Part shown: one piece after another, positions 1 through 7,975 of the stretch
How positions within the stretch are numbered: position 1 is the first letter of the stretch
Layout of the letters: every line of letters starts with the position of its first letter
Source: Flavobacteriia bacterium
Lineage (GTDB): Bacteria > Bacteroidota > Bacteroidia > Flavobacteriales_D > Crocinitomicaceae
Assembly: GCA_026391005.1 (NCBI GenBank)
Contig: JAPLEV010000051.1
Location: 62,001-126,000, forward strand
DNA: 64,000 nt
Direction of reading: 5' to 3'
The notes under the pieces: model-generated
The model's database searches: none
Told to the model about the DNA's origin: nothing
What the model saw: only the letters and a program-made list of their open reading frames with translations
Position numbers and translations under genes: made by a program

Positions 1-1716
1 CCTGCGGGTGTAACTTCCATAAACATAACAGCTGCCGGTGCTCAAGGTGGTGGCTTAATAAATGGAGGTGGTCTTGGCGCTTCAATGTCTGGGGCTTTTA
101 CGGTAACTCCTGGTGAGATATTATATATTGTAGTTGGACAAAAAGGTCAATTACAACTTGGTGGTCAAACCCAAAATAGTTCCGGTGGTGGTGGCGGTAC
201 TTTTGTTTATCGAAATGCCGCAAATCTTCTTATTGCTGCTGGTGGTGGTGGTGGCTTATGCAACTACAGCTTTTCAGGGCCAATACATGCTGATTGTCAT
301 GGGAAAATAACGCCAAATGGCGGCAATGATGAGTCTGGTGTTTATTTGGGAGGAATGGCGGGAGCAGGTGGAGCTGCTGGACTTTGGGCCAATACGCCAT
401 GTGCTGGAGGAGGAACTGGTTGGCTAAGCGTTGGCGGTGGACCTTACGGCGGTGGTGGAATTTCAAACAATTGGGTGGCAGGCTTACCGTTTTGCGGTGG
501 CGGCGGCGGCGGTTGTGGTGGATACGGCGGATTGGGCGGCGGTGGCGGTGGCGGAAATCACTACGGTGGTGGCGGTGGAGGTGGCGGATATTCCGGTGGT
601 GGAGGTGGAACAGATCCTACCCACGGAGGTGGAGGTGGATCTTTCAATGCAGGAACAAACCAAAACAATACACCAGGAATTAACCAAAATAATGGTGTTG
701 TAACTATTTTACCTAACTGTATAGCTCCAACTGTTACGCTAAACAATGCTTCAATTTGTCAGGGGCAAACAGCGAATATTACTGCGACTACAGTGCTTGG
801 TGGTACTTATATCTATACCTGGACCGTGCCAAATGGCGCAGTGAATCCTGGAAATGTTGCTACCTTTTCGAGTAATATCGCTGGAAACTATTCAGTAGTT
901 GTAGTAAATGTATCTTCACCAAATTGTCCTAGTGCTGCGGTAAGCAGTACCATAACTGTGAATGCGCTTCCAATTGTTACACTAAACAATGCTTCAATTT
1001 GTCAAGGGCAAACAGCAAATATTACGGCGACTACTGCGCTTGGTGGTACTTATATCTATTCCTGGACCGTGCCAAATGGCGCAGTGAATCCTGGAAATGT
1101 TGCTACCTTTTCTAGTAATATCGCTGGAAACTATTCAGTAGTTGTAGTAAATGTATCTTCACCAAATTGTCCTAGTGCTGCGGTAAGCAGCACCATAACT
1201 GTGAATGCACTTCCAGATGTAAGTGCAGGAGCAGACCAAACGCTATGTAACGGTGAAAGTGTTTCACTCATTGCAAGTGGCGCTAACCAATACCAATGGA
1301 ATAATGGCATACTAAATAACACACCTTTCACTCCAACCGTTAGTGGGTCGTATACCGTAACTGGAACAGATATGAACGGTTGTATGGGTATGGATACGGT
1401 AAATATTACTGTGTTGCCATTAAGTTCGTCTAACCTTACACAGACAGCGATTGATTCCTTTAATTTAAATGGTCAAGTATATACACAAAGTGGCGTTTAC
1501 ACACAAACAATTGCTTCTGCAAATGGTTGTGACAGCTTAATTACCTTAACGCTAACACTTAGTTTTACCGGAATTAATGAATTAAACGCTGCAGATAAGT
1601 CGTTGGTAAGTATAACAGATTTGAATGGAAAATTGATTACACGAAGAAAAAATACCCTGATGTTTTTCATCTATTCAGATGGTAGCGTAAAACGTGTATT
1701 TGAAATGGAAGACTAA
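1..1716 (+). CDS. Glycine-rich, Ig-like repeat surface protein (5' end cut by window), probable T9SS cargo
   Basis: The frame is open from base 1, so the gene starts outside the window; an internal Met at 85 is not its start. The first ~210 visible residues are extremely Gly-rich (runs of five to eight Gly) with the TPGEILYIVVGQKG motif of the glycine-rich domain found in bacterial adhesin-like proteins. Two nearly identical 81-residue Ig/PKD-like repeats (PTVTLNNASICQGQ and PIVTLNNASICQGQ) follow, then a further Ig-like unit (SAGADQTLCNGESVSL). The tail (SITDLNGKLITRRKN ... YSDGSVKRVFEME) resembles the end of a T9SS sorting domain, though the usual YPNP motif is not evident. I infer a cell-surface or secreted structural protein exported by T9SS. 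The ligand is unknown. A three-fold AACGAT repeat and a terminator lie just downstream. Confidence 0.8.
   Translation, partial: PAGVTSINITAAGAQGGGLINGGGLGASMSGAFTVTPGEILYIVVGQKGQLQLGGQTQNSSGGGGGTFVYRNAANLLIAAGGGGGLCNYSFSGPIHADCHGKITPNGGNDESGVYLGGMAGAGGAAGLWANTPCAGGGTGWLSVGGGPYGGGGISNNWVAGLPFCGGGGGGCGGYGGLGGGGGGGNHYGGGGGGGGYSGGGGGTDPTHGGGGGSFNAGTNQNNTPGINQNNGVVTILPNCIAPTVTLNNASICQGQTANITATTVLGGTYIYTWTVPNGAVNPGNVATFSSNIAGNYSVVVVNVSSPNCPSAAVSSTITVNALPIVTLNNASICQGQTANITATTALGGTYIYSWTVPNGAVNPGNVATFSSNIAGNYSVVVVNVSSPNCPSAAVSSTITVNALPDVSAGADQTLCNGESVSLIASGANQYQWNNGILNNTPFTPTVSGSYTVTGTDMNGCMGMDTVNITVLPLSSSNLTQTAIDSFNLNGQVYTQSGVYTQTIASANGCDSLITLTLTLSFTGINELNAADKSLVSITDLNGKLITRRKNTLMFFIYSDGSVKRVFEMED
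727..969 (+). repeat. 243-bp direct repeat, copy 1 (Ig-like unit)
   Basis: Copy 1 of an exactly 81-codon in-frame duplication. It differs from the next unit at only about ten positions by eye, several of them silent, which suggests recent duplication or ongoing gene conversion. Confidence 0.9.
970..1212 (+). repeat. 243-bp direct repeat, copy 2 (Ig-like unit)
   Basis: Copy 2, directly abutting copy 1 with no spacer. Unequal recombination between the copies would change protein length without a frameshift. Confidence 0.9.
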
Positions 1717-1722
1717 TCGTTG

Positions 1723-1750
1723 AACGATTTTCTAACGATTATTTAACGAT
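1723..1750 (+). repeat. Three AACGAT repeats at 11-bp spacing
   Basis: AACGAT occurs at 1723, 1734 and 1745, exactly one helical turn apart, in the 3' untranslated region between the stop codon at 1714-1716 and the terminator. It could be an iterated protein-binding site or simple local slippage. No function is assigned. Confidence 0.6.
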
Positions 1751-1775
1751 AATCATTTAAACACATTATAACAAA

Positions 1776-1811
1776 AGAACCCTGACTATGAATGTCAGGG
1801 TTCTTTTTTTT
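1776..1811 (+). terminator. Rho-independent terminator
   Basis: Perfect 11-bp stem (1776-1786 with 1794-1804), 7-nt loop, then a T-run to 1811. It ends the glycine-rich protein gene. The A-rich left flank is short, so use by the convergent helicase gene is less certain. Confidence 0.9.
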
Positions 1812-1876
1812 CTACTTAAAGATTTTGTATGTTCATTATTGACATGCCATAATCGATGAATTATAGCGCCTTTAAC

Positions 1877-3196
1877 CTATCGCTTTCGCTTGGGCTTACC
1901 ATACTTTTCCAACATGGCTTTTTTATGGTCGTAACGCACGTTTACCTTTTTGTTTTTCGCTATTTTCTCATGAAAAGAAGGCCCTCTATTTTCGCTTGAA
2001 GGCAACTTACTGTTTTTTCCTGGAACGATAATTTTGGGTTTCTCAAATTCCAAAAGCTCTTCTGTGAATTCAATGTCCTCAGTAACTTTCGTGAATAAAA
2101 GTTGTTGCTGCATAAGTTCTTCAATCGCAAAGAGTGCTGATTCGTCTTTTTCGGAAACAAAAGTGATCGCGATACCATTTTTATCTGCCCTTCCCGTTCG
2201 TCCGATACGGTGAATGTAATTTTCAGGACTTTCTGGAATATCAAAATTGATCACATGTGTTACGTCTATAACATCAATTCCGCGGGCTATTAAGTCGGTG
2301 GCAATCAATACACGAATGGCTCCTTTCTGAAATTTTTGAACGGTATCGAAACGGAAATTCTGTGCTTTATTAGAGTGAATAATCCCCAAGGAATCCGATA
2401 AACTTGGTTCTAACGCTTCAAACAATAAATCGGCTAAAGTGCGGGAAGATACAAAGACTAGTATTTTCGAGTTAGCTTCCGTCTCTTGAATGAGGTGCTG
2501 TAATAAAGTTACTTTAGAAAGAAAATTAGGTACTCGATACCCTGTTTGGTCAATTTTATCGATAGGCAAGCCAGCACGAGCAGCTTCAACACGAACAGGC
2601 GTTATCAGTAAGTCATCTAAAAACAATGAGACTTCTTCCGGTAAGGTGGCCGAGAAAACCATGTGCTGTCTTTTGGTAGGTAAATAGTCAAATATATGCA
2701 ATAGCTGTGGTCTAAATCCCAAGCTAAGGGTTTCGTCCACTTCATCAATCACCACTTTTTTTATTTGTTTCAATTGCAAAGAACCACATGCAGCTAAATC
2801 GAGAATACGTCCAGGGGTTCCCACTAAAATATCCAATCCTAGCATCACCATTTTTGCTTGCGTATTCATATTGGTTCCGCCATACACACCGCAAGTAGTC
2901 ACGTTCATGTACGTCGTTAACTTCTCCACTTCACTCACCACCTGTGTGACCAATTCTCGAGTAGGTACAATTATCAAAATCTGTGGATGGGGTTCTTTCG
3001 AAAATTCCCACATACAAAGGCACGGCAGCAAATACGCCAATGTCTTCCCCGTTCCAGTTTGCGCAATTCCAATCGTGTCCTTTCCCGACATCATCACGTT
3101 GAAACCGGAAGATTGAATGTTTGTAGGGAATTGATAACCCAACTCATCCAAGGCTTTCCAAAGTGGTTTCTTTAAATTTAAATCGCGAAATGTCAT
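1877..3196 (-). CDS. DEAD-box ATP-dependent RNA helicase (RhlE-like)
   Basis: 439 residues from the preferred ATG at 3196 (MTFRDLNL). An in-frame ATG at 3214 lies inside the TAGCTTTG -7 box (3212-3219), so it is unlikely to be used. Visible motifs in order: Q motif with PTNIQ, Walker A AQTGTGKT (~45-52), PTREL (~78-82), TPGR, DEVD (~151-154) in place of DEAD, SAT (~182-184), then ATDLIARGID and HRIGRTGR. The last ~70 residues are lysine-rich and probably bind RNA. The family unwinds short RNA duplexes in ribosome assembly, mRNA decay or cold adaptation. Ala to Val in motif II keeps both acidic residues, so ATPase activity is expected. The exact RNA target cannot be inferred. Confidence 0.92.
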   Translation of the reverse strand: MTFRDLNLKKPLWKALDELGYQFPTNIQSSGFNVMMSGKDTIGIAQTGTGKTLAYLLPCLCMWEFSKEPHPQILIIVPTRELVTQVVSEVEKLTTYMNVTTCGVYGGTNMNTQAKMVMLGLDILVGTPGRILDLAACGSLQLKQIKKVVIDEVDETLSLGFRPQLLHIFDYLPTKRQHMVFSATLPEEVSLFLDDLLITPVRVEAARAGLPIDKIDQTGYRVPNFLSKVTLLQHLIQETEANSKILVFVSSRTLADLLFEALEPSLSDSLGIIHSNKAQNFRFDTVQKFQKGAIRVLIATDLIARGIDVIDVTHVINFDIPESPENYIHRIGRTGRADKNGIAITFVSEKDESALFAIEELMQQQLLFTKVTEDIEFTEELLEFEKPKIIVPGKNSKLPSSENRGPSFHEKIAKNKKVNVRYDHKKAMLEKYGKPKRKR

Positions 3197-3211
3197 AAAA
3201 ACAAGTTTCCG

Positions 3212-3219
3212 CAAAGCTA
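3212..3219 (-). promoter_or_regulatory. -7 box TAGCTTTG for RNA helicase
   Basis: Matches Bacteroidota TAnnTTTG; 15 nt separate it from the ATG at 3196. No clear TTTG at N19 upstream. Confidence 0.45.
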
Positions 3220-3332
3220 AGAAGAGATTGTTGATTGTCTCGCATTTATTTTGAATGAAAAAACAACGCTACCATGTGGCTATTTTGCGAACTATTTAGT
3301 TTTCTTTGTGTTATTAAAAATAGATTCATCAC

Positions 3333-4442
3333 ATGCAAAAATCAGGTTACGTATTTACCCCATTCGAAGCGCCAAATCAATCTCCCTTTGAGAAATTGTT
3401 CGAAGTTTTTAGTGAATTAATTACGCATACCTCAGGAGATGTTGATGAGGCCCTGGATTGGCTAAAAATCCTTGATAAAGAATATGGATTAACCACAGAG
3501 GAATACACGATGGAGGATTTCATTGAAGACCTCAAGAAAAAAGGATACCTGCGCGAAGAAATTCAACCGGATGGCAAAGGGCAATTGTCTATCACCGCGA
3601 AAACTGAACGCGTTCTTCGAAAAAATGCCATGGATCAACTATTTGGAAAGATTCGAAAAAATGGTGCTGGAAATCACAAATCCAAAAAAAGTGGACAAGG
3701 AGATGAATCCACTGGGGAGTTTCGCGACTTTCAATTTGGCGATTCCTTCGAGAATATTTCCATCACTGAAAGTTTAAAAAATGCTCAAATCAATAATGGC
3801 GCGGATGAATTTAGACTGACGGAACAAGATTTAGTAGTGGAAGATACGCACCATAAATCTCAAATGAGTACGGTATTAATGATAGATATCAGTCACAGTA
3901 TGATTTTGTATGGAGAAGATCGCATCACTCCAGCGAAAAAAGTGGCAATGGCTTTGGCTGAACTAATTACCACCTCCTATCCGAAAGACACCTTGGATGT
4001 AATTGTTTTTGGAAATGATGCCTGGCCGATAAAAATCAAGGACCTCCCCTATTTGAATGTAGGACCTTATCACACCAATACCGTTGCAGGACTGGAATTA
4101 GCAATGGATATTCTTCGCAGGAAACGCAATACCAACAAGCAAATTTTCATGATCACGGATGGTAAACCAAGTTGTCTTCGTTTACCGGATGGACAATACT
4201 ACAAGAATAGCAATGGACTAGATCAAATGATTGTCGAAAAATGTTACAATATGGCCGCTCAGGCAAGAAAGATGCACATTCCAATCACTACCTTCATGAT
4301 TGCACAGGATCCCTATTTACAATCCTTTGTAGAACAATTTACCGCTTCGAACAAAGGGAAAGCATTTTTTACTGGCTTAAAAGGACTAGGAGAAATGATC
4401 TTTCACGATTACGAAACCAATAGAAAAAAACGAATTAACTAA
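3333..4442 (+). CDS. von Willebrand factor A (VWA) domain protein
   Basis: 369 residues. The N-terminal ~150 are acidic/basic and probably helical. A VWA domain follows with the MIDAS motif D185-I-S187-H-S189 (DxSxS), a Thr in the HTNTVAGLELA stretch and Asp in MITDGKPS, so all three metal-ion-adhesion loops look present. No signal peptide or membrane segment, so it is probably cytoplasmic. The partner AAA+ gene starts 5 nt after its stop. Such pairs resemble ChlI/ChlD and MoxR/VWA systems, in which the VWA protein presents a target to the ATPase for remodelling or metal insertion. The target is unknown, and no chlorophyll or cobalamin genes are nearby. Confidence 0.88.
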   Translation: MQKSGYVFTPFEAPNQSPFEKLFEVFSELITHTSGDVDEALDWLKILDKEYGLTTEEYTMEDFIEDLKKKGYLREEIQPDGKGQLSITAKTERVLRKNAMDQLFGKIRKNGAGNHKSKKSGQGDESTGEFRDFQFGDSFENISITESLKNAQINNGADEFRLTEQDLVVEDTHHKSQMSTVLMIDISHSMILYGEDRITPAKKVAMALAELITTSYPKDTLDVIVFGNDAWPIKIKDLPYLNVGPYHTNTVAGLELAMDILRRKRNTNKQIFMITDGKPSCLRLPDGQYYKNSNGLDQMIVEKCYNMAAQARKMHIPITTFMIAQDPYLQSFVEQFTASNKGKAFFTGLKGLGEMIFHDYETNRKKRIN

Positions 4443-4447
4443 GAAAA

Positions 4448-5908
4448 ATGAATACTTCCATCTCCACATTTGGCGCCCTGAAAGCAGCTGGATACCAATC
4501 TAAAAGCATTAAAACAGAATTAAGAGACAACTTAATTGCTGCACTTCAATCAGGCAAAGCGACCTTCCCAGGAATGCATGGTTATGAAAATACCGTAATT
4601 CCACAGTTGGAACGCGCCATTTTATCTAAACACAACATCAATTTACTTGGATTACGCGGACAGGGAAAAACACGGATAGCGCGCTTAATGATTCATTTAT
4701 TAGATGAATACATTCCTTATGTTACCGGAAGTGAAATGAATGATGATCCTTTTCATCCAATTAGCCGTTACGCTAGAGACTTGGTTGCAGAACAAGGAGA
4801 TAAAACCCCTATTTCATGGTTGCATCGATCAGAACGATTCTTTGAGAAATTAGCTACCCCAGATGTAACGATTGCCGATTTAATCGGAGACATTGACCCT
4901 ATTAAAGCAGCCAACTTAAAATTGAGTTATGCCGATGAGCGTGTCATTCATTTCGGAATGATTCCAAGAGCCAATCGTTGTTTATTTGTGATCAATGAAT
5001 TACCAGATTTGCAAGCACGTATACAAGTGGCATTGTTCAATATTTTAGAAGAAGGCGATGTTCAAATCCGAGGATTCAAGTTGCGTTTACCCTTGGATTT
5101 ACAATTCGTTTTTACAGCAAATCCGGAGGATTATACGAATCGCGGTAGCATTGTGACCCCATTAAAAGACAGAATTGGATCGCAGATTTTAACCCATTAT
5201 TCGGCGGATATTAAGACTGCTAAGAAAATCACGCAACAAGAATCTGAAAAGATGGATAATCGCACCTGTAAAGTCCATGTGCCAGAATTAGCCAAAGACA
5301 TTCTTGAACAAATCGCCTTTGAAGCAAGAGCAAGCGAGTACATCGACCATAAAAGCGGGGTGAGTGCGCGTATGAGTATTACGGCATATGAGAATTTAAT
5401 CAGCACAGCAGAACGCAGGGCTTTAATGAACAACGAAAAAGAAACAACCGTTCGTTTCAGCGACTTAATCGGAATGATTCCTTCGATTACTGGTAAAATG
5501 GAGCTGGTATATGAAGGGGAACAAGAAGGAACTTCTTTTGTTGCACAGCACTTAATTAGTGAAGCAACGAAAACATTGTTCTTGCACTATTTTCCAAAAA
5601 TTGAAAAACTCAAGAAGCAAGAGCAAGAAACTCCCTATGATGAAGTATTAAGTTGGTTTTTTGAAGCTGATGCCTTCGAATTGTCAGATGAAGCCAATGA
5701 AAAAACGTATACTAAAGCGCTTTTGGGTATTCAGCCATTAGTTAAACTTTTAAAGAAATACCAACCAAAAGTAGCAGCTATTGACACACCATTTTTAATG
5801 GAATTCATCCTTTGGGCATTAGTCGAATTCAAACAACTTTCCAAAAAAAGAACCGATTCCGGAGTTTCCTTCAATGATGCGTATGATAGTTTATTGTCAG
5901 GATTTTAA
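4448..5908 (+). CDS. ChlI/MoxR-like AAA+ ATPase
   Basis: 486 residues. Walker A GLRGQGKT (68-75). Walker B reads CLFVINEL (178-185), so the usual Asp before the catalytic Glu is Asn183 while Glu184 is kept. Sensor 1 lies in FTANPED (~222-228), with a conserved Arg in LKDRIGSQ. The insert ahead of Walker B (DLIGDIDPIKA ... HFGMIPRANR) resembles magnesium-chelatase subunit I. It sits in an apparent two-gene operon with the VWA gene. I infer an oligomeric ATPase that remodels a substrate held by the VWA protein. Asn for Asp may alter Mg coordination, but many relatives of this subgroup may share it. It is not a demonstrated magnesium chelatase. Confidence 0.85.
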   Translation: MNTSISTFGALKAAGYQSKSIKTELRDNLIAALQSGKATFPGMHGYENTVIPQLERAILSKHNINLLGLRGQGKTRIARLMIHLLDEYIPYVTGSEMNDDPFHPISRYARDLVAEQGDKTPISWLHRSERFFEKLATPDVTIADLIGDIDPIKAANLKLSYADERVIHFGMIPRANRCLFVINELPDLQARIQVALFNILEEGDVQIRGFKLRLPLDLQFVFTANPEDYTNRGSIVTPLKDRIGSQILTHYSADIKTAKKITQQESEKMDNRTCKVHVPELAKDILEQIAFEARASEYIDHKSGVSARMSITAYENLISTAERRALMNNEKETTVRFSDLIGMIPSITGKMELVYEGEQEGTSFVAQHLISEATKTLFLHYFPKIEKLKKQEQETPYDEVLSWFFEADAFELSDEANEKTYTKALLGIQPLVKLLKKYQPKVAAIDTPFLMEFILWALVEFKQLSKKRTDSGVSFNDAYDSLLSGF

Positions 5909-5952
5909 GGGGAAACAATTTAACTAACGTTTAAACTTTTTAGGATTATTTA

Positions 5953-6054
5953 ATGATCCGTTTCGTTTTGCGCTAACCCAAGCATATAACCCCAACTGCT
6001 TTGCAGTTGTAGGGTTTTTCCTTTTCCCTTGCTTTTCAAAATACATTTTGAACG
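5953..6054. repeat. 102-bp direct repeat, copy A
   Basis: Begins ATGATCCGTTTCGTTTT and ends CATTTTGAACG. It contains the hairpin CAACTGC-TTT-GCAGTTG (5993-6009) followed by a short GT-rich tract. It is highly similar to copy B, 22 bp downstream. The unit looks like a small interspersed or hairpin element rather than a gene. Confidence 0.85.
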
Positions 6055-6076
6055 GTTTTAACGGATTATGCTGTGC

Positions 6077-6178
6077 ATGATCCGTTTCGTTTTGGGCTAA
6101 CCCAAGCATAGCACCCCAACTGCTATCGCAGTTAGAGGTTTTTCATTTTCCGTCGCTTTTCAAAATAAATTTTGAACG
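6077..6178. repeat. 102-bp direct repeat, copy B
   Basis: Same length and ends as copy A. Its internal hairpin is AACTGC-TATC-GCAGTT (6118-6133): the arms are conserved while the loop differs (TATC against TTT). Retention of pairing with loop change argues that the fold, rather than the primary sequence, is kept. Confidence 0.85.
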
Positions 6179-6193
6179 CGCTGTAAAATGAAA

Positions 6194-6219
6194 AACCCCG
6201 ACTTATTCAAGTCGGGGTT
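6194..6219 (-). terminator. Terminator for tRNA-Arg
   Basis: Perfect 11-bp stem (6194-6204 with 6209-6219) and 4-nt loop. On the minus strand it is followed by a T-rich tract (TTTTTCATTTT). On the plus strand the trailing tract is only CCTTTTG, so it serves the tRNA best. Confidence 0.85.
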
Positions 6220-6226
6220 CCTTTTG

Positions 6227-6300
6227 TGACCTCGTAAGGATTCTAACCTTAAACCTCCACAGCCGTAATGTGGTGCTCTATACAGTTGAGCTACGAAGCC
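6227..6300 (-). tRNA. tRNA-Arg (anticodon ACG)
   Basis: A 74-nt cloverleaf folds on the minus strand. The 7-bp acceptor stem pairs GGCTTCG with CGAGGTC (two wobble pairs), the D arm contains TAGCTCAACTGTATAGAGCA, the anticodon stem is CCACA/TGTGG, and the loop TTACGGC gives ACG (plus bases 6264-6266). The T arm carries GTTAGAATC. The discriminator is A and is followed by CAA rather than CCA, so the CCA end is not encoded. Confidence 0.92.
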
Positions 6301-6322
6301 GTTTGTGTGATTAATCACGCGG

Positions 6323-6353
6323 CAAAGATAAAGATAAAAACAAATTAGGCAAA
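6323..6353 (-). promoter_or_regulatory. Promoter of tRNA-Arg, TTTG-N19-TATCTTTG
   Basis: -33 TTTG is the complement of 6350-6353 and the -7 box TATCTTTG the complement of 6323-6330, with a 19-nt spacer. This exact Bacteroidota consensus predicts a start ~15-20 nt before the tRNA. Confidence 0.85.
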
Positions 6354-6388
6354 GTATAGTTATAAGATTATTGCTAATAGATAAATAG

Positions 6389-6396
6389 TAAATTTG
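6389..6396 (+). promoter_or_regulatory. -7 box TAAATTTG for nitroreductase
   Basis: Matches TAnnTTTG, 13 nt before the ATG at 6410. It diverges from the tRNA-Arg promoter, so the two share the 6323-6396 region. Confidence 0.45.
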
Positions 6397-6409
6397 TAAA
6401 AACCACCGA

Positions 6410-6997
6410 ATGAAATATAATTTATCAGAAATAAATGACTTAATGCGCATGCGAAGGACTATTTATCCAGAGCAGTTTTCACCGCGAAAAGTTCATAAAG
6501 AACAAATAGAATTATTATTAAATAACGCCCAATGGGCCCCTACACATGGTAACACACAACCATGGCGATTTAAGGTGTTTACAGAAGTTGCGCTTGAAAG
6601 ATTGAGTACTTTCCTAGGTGAAGCATACCTTGCCACTACGCCCAAAGAGCAACAAAATGATCTAAAACTTGCCAAATTAATTTCTCGTCCGCTAAAATCG
6701 TCGGTTGTAATTGCCATTTGTATGGAAAGACAAAAAGAAGAAAAGATACCCGAAATTGAAGAAATTGAAGCGGTAGCATGTGCCATTCAAAATCTACACT
6801 TATCTTGTACCGCCTATGGTTTAGGTGGATTTTGGTCGACACCGAAATTAATCTATACTGCACAAATGAATGAATTTTTATCAATCGGAGAAAAGGACAA
6901 ATGCCTAGGTCTATTTTATATTGGATACCCTTCAATAGACTGGCCTTCTTCACATAGAAAACCATTGGAATACAATACTGAATGGATAAATTCGTAA
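6410..6997 (+). CDS. Nitroreductase-family flavoprotein
   Basis: 195 residues, the usual size of the short nitroreductase class. The FMN-contact segment RMRRTIYPEQF (~13-23) and APTHGNTQPWRFKVF (~43-57) are typical, and GLGGFWSTP (~139-147) fits the second flavin-binding loop. The family uses FMN and NAD(P)H to reduce nitroaromatics, quinones or other electrophiles in the cytoplasm; the substrate here cannot be told. A -7 box lies 13 nt upstream of the start. The downstream outer-membrane gene overlaps the last 16 bases, so they are probably co-transcribed. Confidence 0.88.
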   Translation: MKYNLSEINDLMRMRRTIYPEQFSPRKVHKEQIELLLNNAQWAPTHGNTQPWRFKVFTEVALERLSTFLGEAYLATTPKEQQNDLKLAKLISRPLKSSVVIAICMERQKEEKIPEIEEIEAVACAIQNLHLSCTAYGLGGFWSTPKLIYTAQMNEFLSIGEKDKCLGLFYIGYPSIDWPSSHRKPLEYNTEWINS

Positions 6998-7785
6998 TTT
7001 TAGAAATAAATAAAGCAGTGCTAGTGCCTCTTAAACATTTCTTGCTCTTTTCTTTCTTCATTACAATGCCAATTATTGGGTTTTGTCAACTGGGGGAGGA
7101 AAGTAGATTCCCATCGTATTTTGGAATTTATGCCAGAGCAGTCTTTCCAAGTAATGCGATTGGAAATGCCCCAATTACAGTATCCAAAAATGGATTTACG
7201 AGCACAATAACACAAAATTTAGGTTATTCATTTGGAGGTACCGTTCGAGCAGGTATTACAAAATTAATTTCCTTTGAAACAGGAATAAATTTTACACAGC
7301 GTAATTTCTCAATTCAAATGGACCTGGTAGATTCATCTATTACTGGAACAAATACCATGGGATTCATTCAGTATGACATTCCATTAAATGCATTAATCTA
7401 CATTCAACTCTCAAAAATTTGGTATGCCAACGCATCTATTGGTATGGCTGTTGGTTTTAAGCCCACAAATATTGGTGTCATAAACTATCCCGGAGGATTA
7501 CACACCATAACGCATACCGGTTACGTGAAATCTAAGATTGGATTAGACATTAATGGAAATTTTGGAGTAGAATATCGAACTAAAAAAAGAGGAATATTTA
7601 ATTTAGGTGGCTCAGTTCGTATTCCACTTCAACCTTTATTTCAGTATATTGCTGTATACACCAACCAAAGTTATCGTACTGGAGCAATTGCCGATGTTAA
7701 TGGATCGTATTTAAGCCTAGACTTGAAATACTTTTTACCTCTAAAGCGTGGCAATGCGGAAATCAAAAAAGGACCAATTGAATGA
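6982..7785 (+). CDS. Outer-membrane beta-barrel protein
   Basis: 267 residues from the ATG overlapping the nitroreductase stop; GTG codons at 7018 and 7024 are alternative starts closer to the signal peptide (HFLLFSFFITMPIIGFCQ). The mature part consists of alternating hydrophobic/polar strands with FGIYARAVFP, LISFETGINFTQRNF, YANASIGMAVGF and a C-terminal YLSLDLKYFLPL strand, which fits an OmpA-like or PorT-like transmembrane barrel. No peptidoglycan-binding domain is visible. I infer an integral outer-membrane protein of unknown role, probably co-transcribed with the nitroreductase gene. Confidence 0.7.
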   Translation: MDKFVILEINKAVLVPLKHFLLFSFFITMPIIGFCQLGEESRFPSYFGIYARAVFPSNAIGNAPITVSKNGFTSTITQNLGYSFGGTVRAGITKLISFETGINFTQRNFSIQMDLVDSSITGTNTMGFIQYDIPLNALIYIQLSKIWYANASIGMAVGFKPTNIGVINYPGGLHTITHTGYVKSKIGLDINGNFGVEYRTKKRGIFNLGGSVRIPLQPLFQYIAVYTNQSYRTGAIADVNGSYLSLDLKYFLPLKRGNAEIKKGPIE

Positions 7786-7942
7786 CTTATTGGTAAATTA
7801 TGGTTCCTCTAAAAAGCAAAAGAACTTCTGCACCTAATCAAAACTTAACTCGTTTTGAAATGTTCTTTAATTAAGCCAATATTTCTTTCTTTCGATTCTA
7901 TATTAAATTATTGTTTCAGCTAGAATATTAAGCTAGATAGGT

Positions 7943-7950
7943 TAATTTTG
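7943..7950 (+). promoter_or_regulatory. -7 box TAATTTTG for TonB receptor
   Basis: Exact TAnnTTTG, 25 nt upstream of the ATG at 7976. The nearest strong TTG (7911-7913) is too far for the usual spacing. Confidence 0.5.
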
Positions 7951-7975
7951 TACACGAAATTAATTGAGAATTTTT

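Larger units (their letters stand above)
5909..6226. other. Gene-free stretch with duplicated element and terminator
   Basis: This 318-bp gap holds two 102-bp direct repeat copies and the tRNA-Arg terminator. A minus-strand 61-codon open frame crosses the repeats but has no coding character. Confidence 0.7.

Noticed and set aside
230..746. Several open frames opposite or shifted within the glycine-rich gene
   Set aside because: They arise from GGT/GGC-type repeats and code for low-complexity runs with no start or family support.
5924..6109. Minus-strand 61-codon frame
   Set aside because: It runs through the 102-bp repeat copies and looks like chance.
6160..6450. Minus-strand 96-codon frame
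   Set aside because: It runs through the terminator, tRNA-Arg and its promoter.
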